Assembly: GCF_051106095.1 (NCBI RefSeq) | Contig: NC_135785.1 | Span: 104,901,001-104,965,000, forward strand | Reading direction: 5' to 3' | Source: Pogona vitticeps | Lineage: Eukaryota; Chordata; Lepidosauria; Squamata; Agamidae | Length of the DNA stretch: 64,000 nucleotides | Shown: piece after piece, positions 13,223 to 24,342 of the stretch | Position numbering within the stretch: position 1 is the stretch's first letter | How the letters are laid out: the number at the start of each line of letters is the position of its first letter | Translations under genes and position numbers: made by a program | The notes under the pieces: generated by a model | What the model was told of the DNA's origin: nothing | Seen by the model: only the letters and a program-made list of their open reading frames with translations | The model's database searches: none

Positions 13223-13416
13223 CAACCATTGTCAACAGGAGGCATGCAGCCCTCTAGGGGCCTCTGGCACATTTGAAGGAGGGCACAGACCAAAAACAAT
13301 TCTTGACAACACCATTATATAAGATTCGTTATGCGACTTATACAATCCTGATTTGGGCTATATATTTTTCATATTATGGCTGTGACAAAAAAAAAGGTGG
13401 GGGTTAAGAATGGCTG
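13223..13416 (+). mobile_element. hAT-like fragment/MITE between shared 8-bp sites
   Basis: Left end CAACCATTGTCAACA and right end GGGTTAAGAATGGCTG are imperfect inverted repeats (consensus CAGCCATTCTTAAC). It is flanked by ctctaaac (13215-13222) and ttctaaac (13417-13424), an 8-bp duplication with one mismatch. The body carries GGAGGCATGCAGCCCTCTAG, then A/T-rich sequence, with no transposase. It sits between two other hAT-type elements that share the same flanking octamers. Confidence 0.6.
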
Positions 13417-13424
13417 TTCTAAAC

Positions 13425-13561
13425 CAGTGGTTCTTAACCTTGGTTACTCAGGTGTTTTTGAACTGCAACTCCCAGAAACCCCAGCCAGCACACCTGGTGG
13501 TGAAGGCTTCTGGGAATTGCAGTTCAAAAACACCTGAGTAACCCAAGGTTAAGAGCCACTG
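13425..13561. mobile_element. Palindromic hAT MITE (CAGTGGTTCTTAACC type)
   Basis: A 137-bp near-palindrome: left end CAGTGGTTCTTAACCTTGG, right end CCAAGGTTAAGAGCCACTG, with internal arms GTTTTTGAACTGCAACTCCC and its complement. The target duplication is ttctaaac/ctctaaac (13417-13424 and 13562-13569). The termini resemble those of SPIN-like/Buster hATs. A sister copy lies at 44563-44699. Non-coding, and must be mobilised in trans. Confidence 0.8.
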
Positions 13562-13569
13562 CTCTAAAC

Positions 13570-15188
13570 ACTGCATTTGCTGCATTATCTCTCAAGAGAG
13601 GGCAGTGTTGTGCTGATTTAGTAGTGCTGGCCCATACAATGAGAAGTGGTTCTAAAAGCCATATTGGTCAAATAACAAAGGCTCAATAACAAATGATTTG
13701 AACCTGCTTGCAGAATCCACTATTGGCAAGGGGCTCAAATACGAGGCAAGACCATGTTTATGAGTCAATGGGGAAAATGATCCCAAAAAGTTATAAAGTT
13801 TGAAAGCTATTGCTGTAACTCTTCAGCAAGCTGCTGCAAGCACACAGAGGGGTGAGGAAAATATAAGTATTGTTGCTAGTGCACAAGCATGCTAAAAAAA
13901 GGGAAAACCAAATAAAATTGTTCAAATGCATTAATTGCCTTGAATTATGCATTGATCTTTAATAAATATTACTGACAGGGGAATAACTAGCTCTGCAAAC
14001 AAGGGCCAGCTGTGTTCTCTAAGATGGAGCTCTCAGTGCCGAGGGGATTTCCTTAATGCATCTAAATTTTTAACTTTACTCCACAGCAGCAGCTTATTTT
14101 ACCCAATAATTAGAGCAAGATGCCAAGGGAATAGATATCCTTGCAGAAGTTGCAGAAGAAATAAAAATAGAAGGCGACAATTGCATTCACATCAAGTGTC
14201 TGTTCAAAGGTGCTACCCTTCAAAATGTGTGCAACAATTTACTTTCACTTAGCTACAGCTCAAATCCTGTTCTGTTTATTTCAAAATAAGGGACATGGCT
14301 CTGTCACCTTCCTCTATTAGGAAGTACCTCAGCTCATTTCCATTCAAACTCTTTAGATGTTTTATTGAAACAGGAAAATGCAAAGCCAAAATGTTGCTTT
14401 TAGTAGAATTTAGTGGTGTCTCTGGCCCCAGATCTTATCCATTCAAATGTGGACTTTTGGATTTCTATGTGAATGGTGGAGCACTGACTGTAGACAGGAG
14501 GCTTCTCAGGGAAAAAAAAATTCAGCATTAGATCGGCATCCAAAATCCGGGCTGACCATTGTATTTTCCTAGGGAGGAAGGAGTATGAAATCTTTCTGTT
14601 TCAGCTTAGAAGGCAGTTACATTCCTTTGAAAACCCTCCTCTCTAAATCGGTATTAGCCTGTTTTGAATCATTGCAAAAATGGGTGAATGCAAAATATGT
14701 TTGTTGGGGACAGATGGATAAATTTGCTGGGGAATTGTGGGGTTTTTTTGTTTTGGAATGTCAGTGAGTTTTTTACTCATCTGCCAGAGGTCTGTTTATT
14801 TTTAAATGGATGTGGAATCAATTCATTTAAACTGATTCCCCCTATCTGAACACCTCTGTCCATGTTAATTTTTAAGTAGCCCTCTTGCTAGCTGATTCTC
14901 ACAGTCACTTGCCCCTGCTGCTGTTGTGTTAAAAGCTGAGTGGGAAGGTGAGAAGCCCGGCTGCCAAGCGGCCTGCAGGAGCTCCCTCCTCTTCGCACAA
15001 ATCTTCTTCCAGTTCCAGGTGGAGGATGGGGGAACAGATAAGGCAAGATCAACACATGGAGGGGTTCTCTTCACCAAGCTGGCACACAAACCCCAGAACT
15101 AGCAGCTCGAAGGCAGGGAGGCAGGCAAAATGCCACCACTGCCTCTCTCTTCTCCCCTCCAGCCAGCAAGTTTCAGCCTGTGTCTCCA
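13570..15188. other. No recognisable feature
   Basis: No element ends, RNA gene or protein family seen. Short open frames at 14295-14531 and 14585-14767 are not recognisable. Confidence 0.5.
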
Positions 15189-15196
15189 CCTTTATC

Positions 15197-16207
15197 TAGA
15201 GTTGCCAGACATCCAGCAAAAGGAGGACATGTCCTCCTTTTTAGCCTAATGTCCTCTGTCTGGCAGGCAAAGCTAAAAACCTTTAAAATGTCCGGCTTCT
15301 TTAATATTTTATGTTATAATTTTGGATGGGAGGGGGAGAGGTGGAAGGCAGTCTCTGATGGAGTCACAATCTAAGCCACCACTTCAGGCTGTAAATCAGC
15401 CATGCCTAGGTGGAGTCTTTGCCTCAGGAGGTGACTTCCTGCTTCGTTTTGAGCAAGCTGTGTGTAAAGATTATCAAGGAAAGGAGAGCAAGATATATGC
15501 ATACATATATATATACACACACATCATGAGTGAGAGGGAATGGGAAAAACAAAAGGAGAGAGTGGAGAGAGAGAGTGGTGGCTGGAAAAGGGCGGGATCT
15601 TTTTTTTAATCGGAAAAAAAAGTGTGTGGGTTTGCCCTGAGGTATTCGAGGGAGCGGCAGGAGTTGAGAAAGGAGAGACGACGGCGGCAGCTAAAAAAGA
15701 CTGAGGAAGGCTGGAGGAGAAGAAGTAAAGCTGCAGGGAAGGGGAGCCAGACCAAGAGCGGGGCTCTGCGCCAGGCGCCTGCCAGAGAAAGAGGGAGAAG
15801 AGGTGTCAGTTTCCACCACCGCAGCAGCAAAAGGAGGCAGGAAAGAAAGGGAACCTTCTCACAGAGCTCACCTTTGTGCAAGTGAAGGAGCATCAACAGC
15901 AGGCGCCGGGATATGTCATGTAATTAATAAATATTATAACAGAATAAATGTACAATTGACTGTTTAAATAATGTTTTTTGGTATTTTGGGAAAAAAGCCT
16001 CAATTGAATTTGTTTTTATTTTTTAACATGACTGTTTCTTGGTCAGTGCACTAAGATGCATTTATTGGCAGCTATTTGTAATAAAATTGTATTGATTGTG
16101 GGTTTAATCCAGAATGGTTCAAATGAAACATTCAATACGTCCTCCTCTATCCTCTTTTTTTGTCTTTCTATGTCCTTCTTTTGGTACCCATGTATCTGGC
16201 AACCCTA
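15197..16207 (+). mobile_element. 1-kb hAT-like element with GC/purine-rich core
   Basis: Left end TAGAGTTGCCAGAC and right end GTATCTGGCAACCCTA are inverted repeats (TAGGGTTGCCAG with one mismatch). Both sides carry a perfect 8-bp duplication cctttatc (15189-15196 and 16208-16215). Subterminal AGGAGGACA-type motifs recur inverted near the right end. The interior includes a G/A- and CpG-richer block at about 15585-15915, very unlike its A/T-rich surroundings. It can be read as a lysine/arginine-rich 87-residue frame (15622-15885), but this has no family resemblance. The core may be the 5' untranslated part of an autonomous parent or a captured sequence. Confidence 0.75.
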
Positions 16208-16215
16208 CCTTTATC

Positions 16216-16957
16216 CCAGTTGTTTGTGTGTGTGTGTGTTATTTGCATGTTTGTGACATGTGTCAGCTACCTGTCACCACCAGTCTCTCTTGCACGCATC
16301 AGTGCTTGCAACATGCCACTGTGTGCATGAAACCTTTTCTAGCACCGACTTGCTCAACTGTTTCCTATTGTACTTTCCTTCTCTGAGCACACACACTAGG
16401 TATACACACATATATGCCCGCCCACCTGCCTCTCTGAATTCTAGCCTGGGGTTGGGGAAAGAGAATGCATGCATCTGTTGAGGGTGTCCCTTCAAAAGCA
16501 ACTGATTAAATATTTGTTCCAAGGGAATGCAAATGGAAAACGAAATTCCATGTTACTGCCATGTGACTTGGAGTTAGTTTCACTTGATTTCTCTTATACC
16601 AGAACATATTCTAAATCGTTGCTTTAATGTAAACAAGCCCCGAGCTTTCTTTAAGCTCTGACGTATTATCCGTTTGATCTTTGCCCTCCTGATAGGTGTA
16701 AGAGCTCCAATGAGGCCATAATTTTCATTCCATCTCTGTACATCAAATATATGGAGGAAGGAAGCAAGGAAGGAAGCAATGATAGATCAACCCTGGCTTT
16801 CCCAGCACAAACTGGAGATAATTTCCCTCTATTAACTATTAAGTTTTAAGAAGACCCCCCTCCTGAAAACTAGTAACTTACTTTATATTCCCAACACCGC
16901 TGCCACAATATAACATTGACTCTTTTTCTTATTCTTTTTACCCTTTTGGTGTAATGT
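16216..16957. other. No recognisable feature; short (GT)n
   Basis: A (GT)9-10 tract lies at 16221-16240. A GGAA-rich stretch lies at 16753-16778. Otherwise nothing recognised. Confidence 0.5.
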
Positions 16958-17155
16958 ACCCACTGTGATGCAGTGCATAGAGTGATGGCCTAGGAGTCTA
17001 AAGGCCAGGGTCTGAATCTCAACATGGCCTTAGAAACTCACTGAGGGAGTGGAACTGATAAAACCACTCCTTAAATATCTCACTTACCTTGAAAACCCTA
17101 GTGGAGTTGCCATAGGTTGGTTCTGATTTGATGATACAGAACTAGGTAACTAGGC
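16958..17155 (+). mobile_element. tRNA-derived SINE
   Basis: Begins near ACCCACTGTGATGCAGTGCA with box A-like GATGCAGTGCATAGAGTGAT and box B-like GGGTCTGAATCTC. The body has GGAAACTCACTGAGGGAG-like sequence and the tail AGTGGAGTTGCCATAGG then TTGGTTCTGATTTGATGATA. The layout is that of an abundant reptile tRNA SINE. It is diverged and probably inactive. Confidence 0.65.
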
Positions 17156-17342
17156 TTAGGCATGGGGGAAAACACTGCAGAGATTCCAGTCCTAAAACTA
17201 AAGGAATATGAAATTCATTTATATATTTATCTTATATAATTGTAACCAAATAGCTGTTATTAAATAGTAAATGCATACATTTATTGTTTATAATTTCTAA
17301 GCGATCACTTACAGTCACCAAATTAATTAATTAAATTGATTA

Positions 17343-18127
17343 CAGTGGTGCCTTGCTTAACGATATTAATTGTTTCCCCAAAAAACATCGCTATGGGAAA
17401 ACATCGCTAAGCGAAACACCATTTCCCATAGGAATGCATTGAAAACCGGTTAATCCATTCCAATGGGAACGTATTACTGTCCTTAAGCGAAAATCACCAT
17501 TGGAAACATCGCTAAGCGAAACAATGTATCCCCCATTGGAATACATTGAAGCCTATTCAATGCATTTCAATGGTTTTGCAATGTCCGTTTTGCAATTTTA
17601 AGTGTGTCTTAAAAGGTTCAAAATGGTTTTAAATGCTTGGGATCGTTAGTGCATCTTCTAAAACCTTTGCAAACTTAATTTGGCTTTGTTCTGACTCTTT
17701 GTTAATTTTTGGTGAATTTTTTTTCTCCCCCATTGGAAAGCATTGAACTGCAGGTTTGACAGCTGTCAAACTGACAGTTCAGTGCTTTCCAATGGGGGGG
17801 GGGGGGAAATTCACCAAAAATTAACGAAGACTCAGAACAAAGCCAAATTAAGTTTGCAAAGGTTTTAGAAGGTGCACTAACGATCGCAAGCATTTAAAAC
17901 TGTTTCTGAACCTTTTAAGACACTTTAAAAATAGCGAAAACGGAACATCGCTAAGCGAAACAGGGGACCTAAAACTGTCATCGCTAAGCGAGGCAAGGTC
18001 CTGAACATCGCTATGTGAATTTTCCCCATAGGGAACATCGCTAAACGGAGCGCAAAATCGCTCCAAAAACCTCATTGCTAAGCGAATACATCGTTAAACA
18101 AGGCGATCGCTAAGCGAGGCACCACTG
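17343..18127. mobile_element. Tigger-like (pogo/Tc1-mariner) foldback element
   Basis: Starts CAGTGGTGCCTTGCTTAACG, ends CGCTAAGCGAGGCACCACTG, and is flanked by TA on both sides (17341-17342, 18128-18129), the Tc1/mariner-pogo target duplication. Almost the whole 785 bp folds on itself: the arm with AAATGCTTGGGATCGTTAGT and TTAATTTTTGGTGAATTT at 17630-17725 recurs inverted at 17805-17905, around a centre with GGTTTGACAGCTGTCAAACT. AACATCGCTAAGCGAAAC motifs repeat along both arms. No transposase. Sister elements occur at 27152-27553, 38473-40461 and 41884-42320. Confidence 0.85.
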
Positions 18128-18129
18128 TA

Positions 18130-20310
18130 TATTAAAGGATTTGTTTCCATCCATAATCAGGTCACTCTCCAGCCAAGTTATTGCATATTTGGATACAAAG
18201 ACCAAAGTCATGTTTGCTTTGTTTGGACACACAATGGCCTGTTGCTCACATGGCTGTCTTTTCATGCAATTTGAAGAAGTGGGTATTCACTCTCTCCTTG
18301 CATGAATATAGGCATTACTTTCCACAGGGTGATCTGCAGCTTGAGTAACTGCAAACTGAAGACCATTGGAGTATTTGTACTCGACCCACAAAGTAGTTAT
18401 GCTCAGTGAATGGTAATAGGATTCTCCCCATAATAAATCTCTTTCCAGAGTACTTCTTCAGTCTTCACTTCAGTCTATGGACACTGTTCAATTATTTCTC
18501 CACATATGAAAAACTTCTCTAGCTCTCTGGCACTTATATGGGAGGAGGTGCAATATAATTCTTTTCATGTTAGGAGTAACTGTATTTCTTCATTATGGTT
18601 ATAGCAGATGCTAGAGAATTTCCTCAGTTACATTTTTTTTAAAAAAAATCCATCCCTAGCCATTGGTCTTTCCCCTTTCTATTTGGTCACCCATGTGTGA
18701 CTGGTGTTCAAAGGCCAGTATGTTTTATTTACCACTAGCTATGGAAATCAGAACTGTAGCAAGATGTTTATACAGTTTATTATGAGTACTGCTGCCATAT
18801 CAAGACACCATCTTCCTGGTTTGTAGGTATTTTTAGTTCTGTTTACAATATATTGAAGGACTGGAAAGTCTTTTCCTTCAAAGTTGGATGGCAATAAGGA
18901 TTTGGTTGAGAAGTGGGTGAGACATTATTAGTATTCCTTCAGTAAACCAGAGCAGATGAATGAAGTGAAAATATAAAATAAGGCATGGTGGAAAATAATG
19001 GAGGATGCAATTGAGAAGATTGCCTTGCATAATCTTTGCTGTAAACAGTATCATGTCTTCTTGAGATTTGGGTAAATTTGGCCACATATTTATTCTCATT
19101 AATTACCATTTTTATGAGGCTGCATGGTGCCAGATGTACTTTCAAAATGCAGCAAGAAAAAGTCTTCCTCCAGGTGGTTTCTGCTTGGTTGAGATTAGGA
19201 TATGCTAACATTCCCAGCAGAGTAAACCTGCATTTCAAGGTTCCCAGGCTTTTTCATCCTCAACAAATGAAATATTCTGCAGGAGACTAAAATAACTGGG
19301 TCCATTTCCAAATCAAATTAGTGAAGCTAAACAAGTAATATCAATAGCAAGTGCCATTGTTGATAAATTTTATGAACCTCTGGTTTCACAGCAGTTGCCT
19401 TTGAATTGACATTTCGGCATTCATCTCAGCTGTATGTATTATATCTGAATAAATAATACTATTTATTTCGAGTTCTTTGATTCCTCAGAAACTCACAGGA
19501 AACTCCAGACTCAAACCTGTGAGGGGACTATTTAGGGGTCATGTCACACCACTCCTTAGGACTTTCATAATTATAGGACTTCCAGTGCCAGAAGAAACTA
19601 ATAATCCCTCAGGTAGATGTCTGGGACTCACAGAAGAATCGAGAAGGCAAATTGATGTTTTTATACCTCTGTATTGTGATTTTCTCCACATGTATCAGGT
19701 AGGAAGCAGAAGGGAATGGCCTGTCTGTGGCACTGCTTCTTGGGAATCACCCTAGATTATATAGGTGGAGAATCTCAGTCAACAGTGAAACTGAAAGAGA
19801 AGTCCTTTCTTTTTTCCAGCTGAACCAAGTTGAGTGAAGTAGGCAATGGCTGTAGAGATGCATCTCTTTTGCTTTCTGATTTCTCTTCTCCAAAAGTGTG
19901 TCTGAGAGATTTTAGGCACTTTCTGGGACTGGAAATCTAGAATTACAAAAATCCCATCTTCACCCTCATGCGCTTTAGAACACACATGATCATTTCTTTA
20001 GAAGGACCTGTATAGATACTATGTATTTTCTAAACACGAGCCTAAATCATATTACATTTTATACTCCAATATACTGCAGTTAGCCTAAATCTCAGTGGCA
20101 AATGGTTTTAAGTGAGATAAGCACAAGTATTTTCTATTGTGTCATGGTGCACAACCTGATGCACTACAGCAGGTGCTTACAATGGCCTTTTAACCTGTGG
20201 CAATTAGCTGCTGAAATTTACGTTGATTGTGTTATGCTAGTGGGCATTGTTGCTAAGATTTTCCCCACTGAGTGAACATTTCATAAGTACGGTACTCATA
20301 AACATCACAG
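18130..20310. other. No recognisable feature
   Basis: No transposon ends, SINE boxes, RNA genes or protein families recognised in this 2.2-kb stretch. Confidence 0.5.
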
Positions 20311-20488
20311 AGGTAGATAGCCTGTGTGTTGTAGTGATTAGTACTGTTCTGGGAGATCTAAGTTTTATTTCACCTGAGCCACAAAATTCTGTTGCTGGCC
20401 TTGGAGTAATCATTCTCATTCAACTTGATCTACCACATAGGGTTGTCATGAGCATAGAGAAGAATAAAGGTGAAATATAAATATAGCC
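20311..20488 (+). mobile_element. tRNA-type SINE remnant
   Basis: TAGCCTGTGTGTTGTAGTGA then TTAGTACTGTTCTGGGAGAT has the plan of the reptile SINE head 'tggtgtagtggttagagtg...ggacctgggagac'. It is followed by a decayed body, CTACCACATAGGGTTGTCAT and a GGTGAAATATAAATAT tail. This is the same broad family as 4271-4565 but on the opposite strand. Strong divergence suggests an old insertion. Confidence 0.5.
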
Positions 20489-23473
20489 AATAGCTTGATA
20501 GACAGAGAGACTGCATGCCAATGACACAAGTCACTTAAATGATGGTTATCAGACTGGTCTCAATGATATTACTATAGTTATTATAAAGGATTTTCCCTTT
20601 TAAAAGACATTATTTAAGATCATAGTTTTTGATTAAACCTGAATACATCAAAGAGATTTCTGTGAAAATTATTCACTAAGGATAAGAGTGGATGCTACAA
20701 ACAATCGGATTGCAATTCTGTTCACTCATTTAGTTCACGTTCACATTCTGTTTTCATTGGGGATAGCATTAAACTGACTATGCAGTAGCAGTAATATTTT
20801 TTGGTATTCCTACCTCACAAGGTTGGCATACAAGTTAAAGTATGCTATCTTGTGAGTTTTGGAATGCTTAGGAGTTAGGGTAGCTTAGAGATTTTCCCCG
20901 CTCATTAGCACATTTAGCTCCCTAGAGGTTACTCACATCAGGCAAGTCAAGGAAGTGTGGCTGAGTGGTTTGTGTGAGTCTCTGTCATAGCCATAATTTT
21001 GTCATGTGAAGTAAAGCCCAATGTGGAGAAGCTCATTTTGGAATCAACTTTTTTGAGCAAGGAATGGTCTTTTTATGTTCAGCAGGCAAAGACAGTTTAA
21101 ATTTGTTCAATTGTGTTGACATTGTTTTTGTCCAATTTCTGCCAGTGTAACTCCTTCAGCAGATGCCAAGGGGCACTTGCAGTGGTATCAGTGAATTGTC
21201 CTTAGTCTCCACCATTTCTTTTTTTTTTAAGTGTTCAGCATAGTGCTAGACCAGAGTTTCACTAGGGCACTGAGAAGAAAACTAAGAAGACAGAGATTGA
21301 AATCACTGACAGCACCTTGTTAGCACCTTAAGACAGGGTCTGCTGTTGAGGCTTTTTGGAAATGGAGCTTTTTGTCTCTGTTCTGCTGACTTATGCAGAC
21401 TGTTGTCTGGATGGATATAGGGATTCACCCAGGGACTTCCAGTTTGATAAACTTCAAATACACAGCAGATCAAACCATATTTTCTCTGCTATTTATTTGC
21501 ACCCTGGGACATTGTACCTTTATTAGGAAGAGTGACCTACTCCTGAGAGAGGATTTCTTGTAAGTCTTTGGTGGATTGCCAGTTTCGGTACTGAATTTGT
21601 GACATATTGAAAGCTCATTCTGTCCTGAATGCATGGAACAGTTTCAATCAGTAGTAATTCAAGCTCATAGAAAAAGCTTGTAGTACAGTCCTCTAATAAT
21701 GGTACCACTTGAGACTGTAAGTGGAGGAATCACATTTTTGAATGAATGCTATTTCTGCACTTTGAGTTAGGCTGTCAAAGTGGCCTGTCAGTGTATAGTA
21801 GCATTTCTTTAAGAGTTGGGGCCTCAGTACAGATGAAATACTTCGGGTACAATACATGATAATTTAAGCACTATTTAATGGGAGGACATTAAAGAAGTGT
21901 TTTTCTCTTCCCTTTAATTCAGCAGGACTCAAAAATTATTAGCCTTGGATGGATTGTACCCAGTGCTTTTAACTGTTCAGATGGAAGAATTTTTATTCAG
22001 CCTTTTTTAGAACTCTTACTCCATGAATCATACTGCCATCACTGGTTCCAAACCAGAAGCCTTTTTACAGGTTATATTTTTCTTTCTATGGTCGAATAAC
22101 CAATGTGTTTATTATATGATAAACACCACCGGAAAAATAAAGAGATTTTGTTGTGCAAAACAAAACATTTGTTGGTTTTTCTAACAGATTTGATAATAAG
22201 GATTGGAATAACAAACCAACAAAAATGTAGGTTAAAGATATTCCATGCACCCTTTTCCCTACCAAGCTAATTTTTTGCTCTTCGCAAACTTATCAGATTT
22301 CAGTTCTATCACTATTTCTCTCTGTCACACTCTATTCATGATAGATTTCACCTGGCACACATTGTGCTCTGTATATCTCTTGTCTGTTCTCAGTTAAAGC
22401 CCTATACTAACAAACTTCCTAAAATCTCTGTTTTGTGTCTCTGTCTCTATATAAAATCCTATGTAGCCTATACTCATATTTATCTGACATCCTGAACACT
22501 CACTCATTCTTGTACACCCTCTCCCCCCATCTTATTTGGATTGAGAAAAGCAGGCAATGACAATGTAGTTCTTTTGAAGTATATTCTGTCCCCCCCAAAT
22601 CTCACAACTGTCTTACTTGTCATTCCTTCAGGCATGCTTGAAACCAACCCCTACTGATAAAAGCAGTTACTGTATGTATCTAGCAGGGATTGCATCCAGT
22701 GACTTGGGGAGAGAAAGAGTAGCTAATAGCGCAAGATGCAAAGTACGGTATGTACATCAAATGCACATCCACTCTTTGGCAATCATCCCACCCCTCCCAC
22801 ATTAAAGTCAAAGAAGAATTTTCTCAGAATATCTGTGAATCCTGAAGGAACACCAGAGAACACCAGTTCTACAATATAGAAAGAAACAAAAAAAAAAAAA
22901 TAGATTGAATCCAAGGACATCTAGGCCTTAGTCACACAGAGAAGAAATACTTGGAATACTCACTTAATGAGGTATGGACTGGAGTTGGTGAACCTTAAAA
23001 AATAGGTTTTTCATATCTACATAGTCCTTTGTGAGTATGGAGAGAAACAAGGAACCTCATACCTATATCAGTGTATTCCATGCCTCTCAACATGTACTAT
23101 GAAACATTTGATATTAGCTGCTCCAAATGTTCTTGACTGTTCCCTGTTCTTGGCCAAAAATCATTTGATTTCTGTATTAATTGTACTGTGGTGCTTTTGC
23201 CACAAGAAAGAAATAGACCCATCATTCCAGCAGCACTCACCTGTAAATCAGTCTAATCATTCCATCATACCGCTAAATGACCCATATATCCGCAAACAAA
23301 ACAAACGGAAGGTGACTGAAATTGTCACAATCACAAATCAGAAACGGATTGTGTGTGTGACAAATGCCCCTCTTTAGAGAAGCTAATCATTGTTCACAAA
23401 AATAAAGATTTCATTATATTTTCTTGTTTGGCTATGCATATGGACATAGCAAAAAAACAAACTCAAAAAAGTG
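20489..23473. other. No recognisable feature over 3 kb
   Basis: Nothing recognised on either strand beyond short poly(A) or poly(T) runs. Confidence 0.5.
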
Positions 23474-23700
23474 TTCTGTTATATACCGCTCCATAGTGCT
23501 TAAAACACTTTTTGGGCCGTTTACAAGTTAATTATGCAGGATACACATTGCCCCCCCCCAGTGGATTGGGTACTTATTTTAGCAACCTCAGAAGGATGGA
23601 AGGCTCAGTCAACCATGAGCCAGCTACCTGGGATTGAACCCCTGGTTGTGAGCACAGTTTTAGATGCAGTACAGCAGTTTAACCACTGTGCCATGAGTGC
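23474..23700 (-). mobile_element. tRNA SINE with L2/CR1-like tail
   Basis: On the minus strand: GGCACAGTGGTTAAACTGCT (box A), GGGGTTCAATCCCAGG (box B), GGCTCATGGTTGACTGAGCC, a GTACCCAATCCACTGGGGGG segment, GCAATGTG, and a tail with AACGGCCC..AAGTGTTTTAAGCACTATG and GCGGTATAT. The same order is found at 24106-24342 and 39752-39999, and truncated at 57427-57519. The box B match to tRNA consensus is excellent in this copy. Confidence 0.8.
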
Positions 23701-24105
23701 AGAATGCAAAAAGATCACATATGTGGTTTCTAAAAATCTGGAAAAGCTAGAATCTGGACTTTCCCACTTATGGAAGAATTAACACAGAAAGCACAGAACA
23801 TTTAAAAATATCAGATCAAAATAAATGTTATTCAATTTGGTTCACATTTCTTAATTACATCAGTACTAACCGGTCTCAATGTTCCTCACTGCAATTCCAT
23901 ACTATCTTATGGAAACTGTTCTAGACAAATAATTTTTAATGTTAGTAACAGCAGGCTTCATTTTTGAATGATTTGATACACTGATTTTAACTTTTTAAAA
24001 AACAGTATAGCAAATCCTAGTTGTGGCATTTTGTTGTACCTTTTGAATTTCTTTAATACTGGGTTTCTTTTTTAAGAAAAAAGTAATTTTTAAAAGCAAA
24101 GCAAA

Positions 24106-24342
24106 GTGTGCTGCTTTTATACCACCCCATCATGCTTAAAGAATTATCTGAGTGATTTACAATTTAATAATGCAGGCTATAAATTGCACCTCCCCTCCCC
24201 TGTGAGCTGGGTATTCAGTTTACTGACCTTGGAAGGATGGAATGCTGAGTGAACCTCCAGTTGGCTATCTGAGCCTGAGATCTAACTCAGGTTATGAGCT
24301 GTCTTCACTGCATTACTGCAATTTAACCATTGTGCCATGAGG
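24106..24342 (-). mobile_element. tRNA SINE, older copy of the same family
   Basis: The minus strand shows GGCACAATGGTTAAATTGCA, a decayed box B region, CACTCAGCATTCCATCCTTC, GTAAACTGAATACCCAGCTC, GCAATTTATAGCCTGCATTA and a tail with TTAAGCATGATGGGGTGGTA. The order is as in 23474-23700 but with many more substitutions, so it inserted earlier. Confidence 0.7.

Noticed and set aside
12890-13276. Several overlapping GC-rich open frames on both strands
   Set aside because: They lie in a non-coding hAT-like element also present at 508-836; no transposase motif.
15622-15885. Lys/Arg-rich 87-residue frame as a nuclear or nucleolar protein gene
   Set aside because: Low-complexity basic composition from G/A-rich DNA inside a hAT element, no homologous family recognised.
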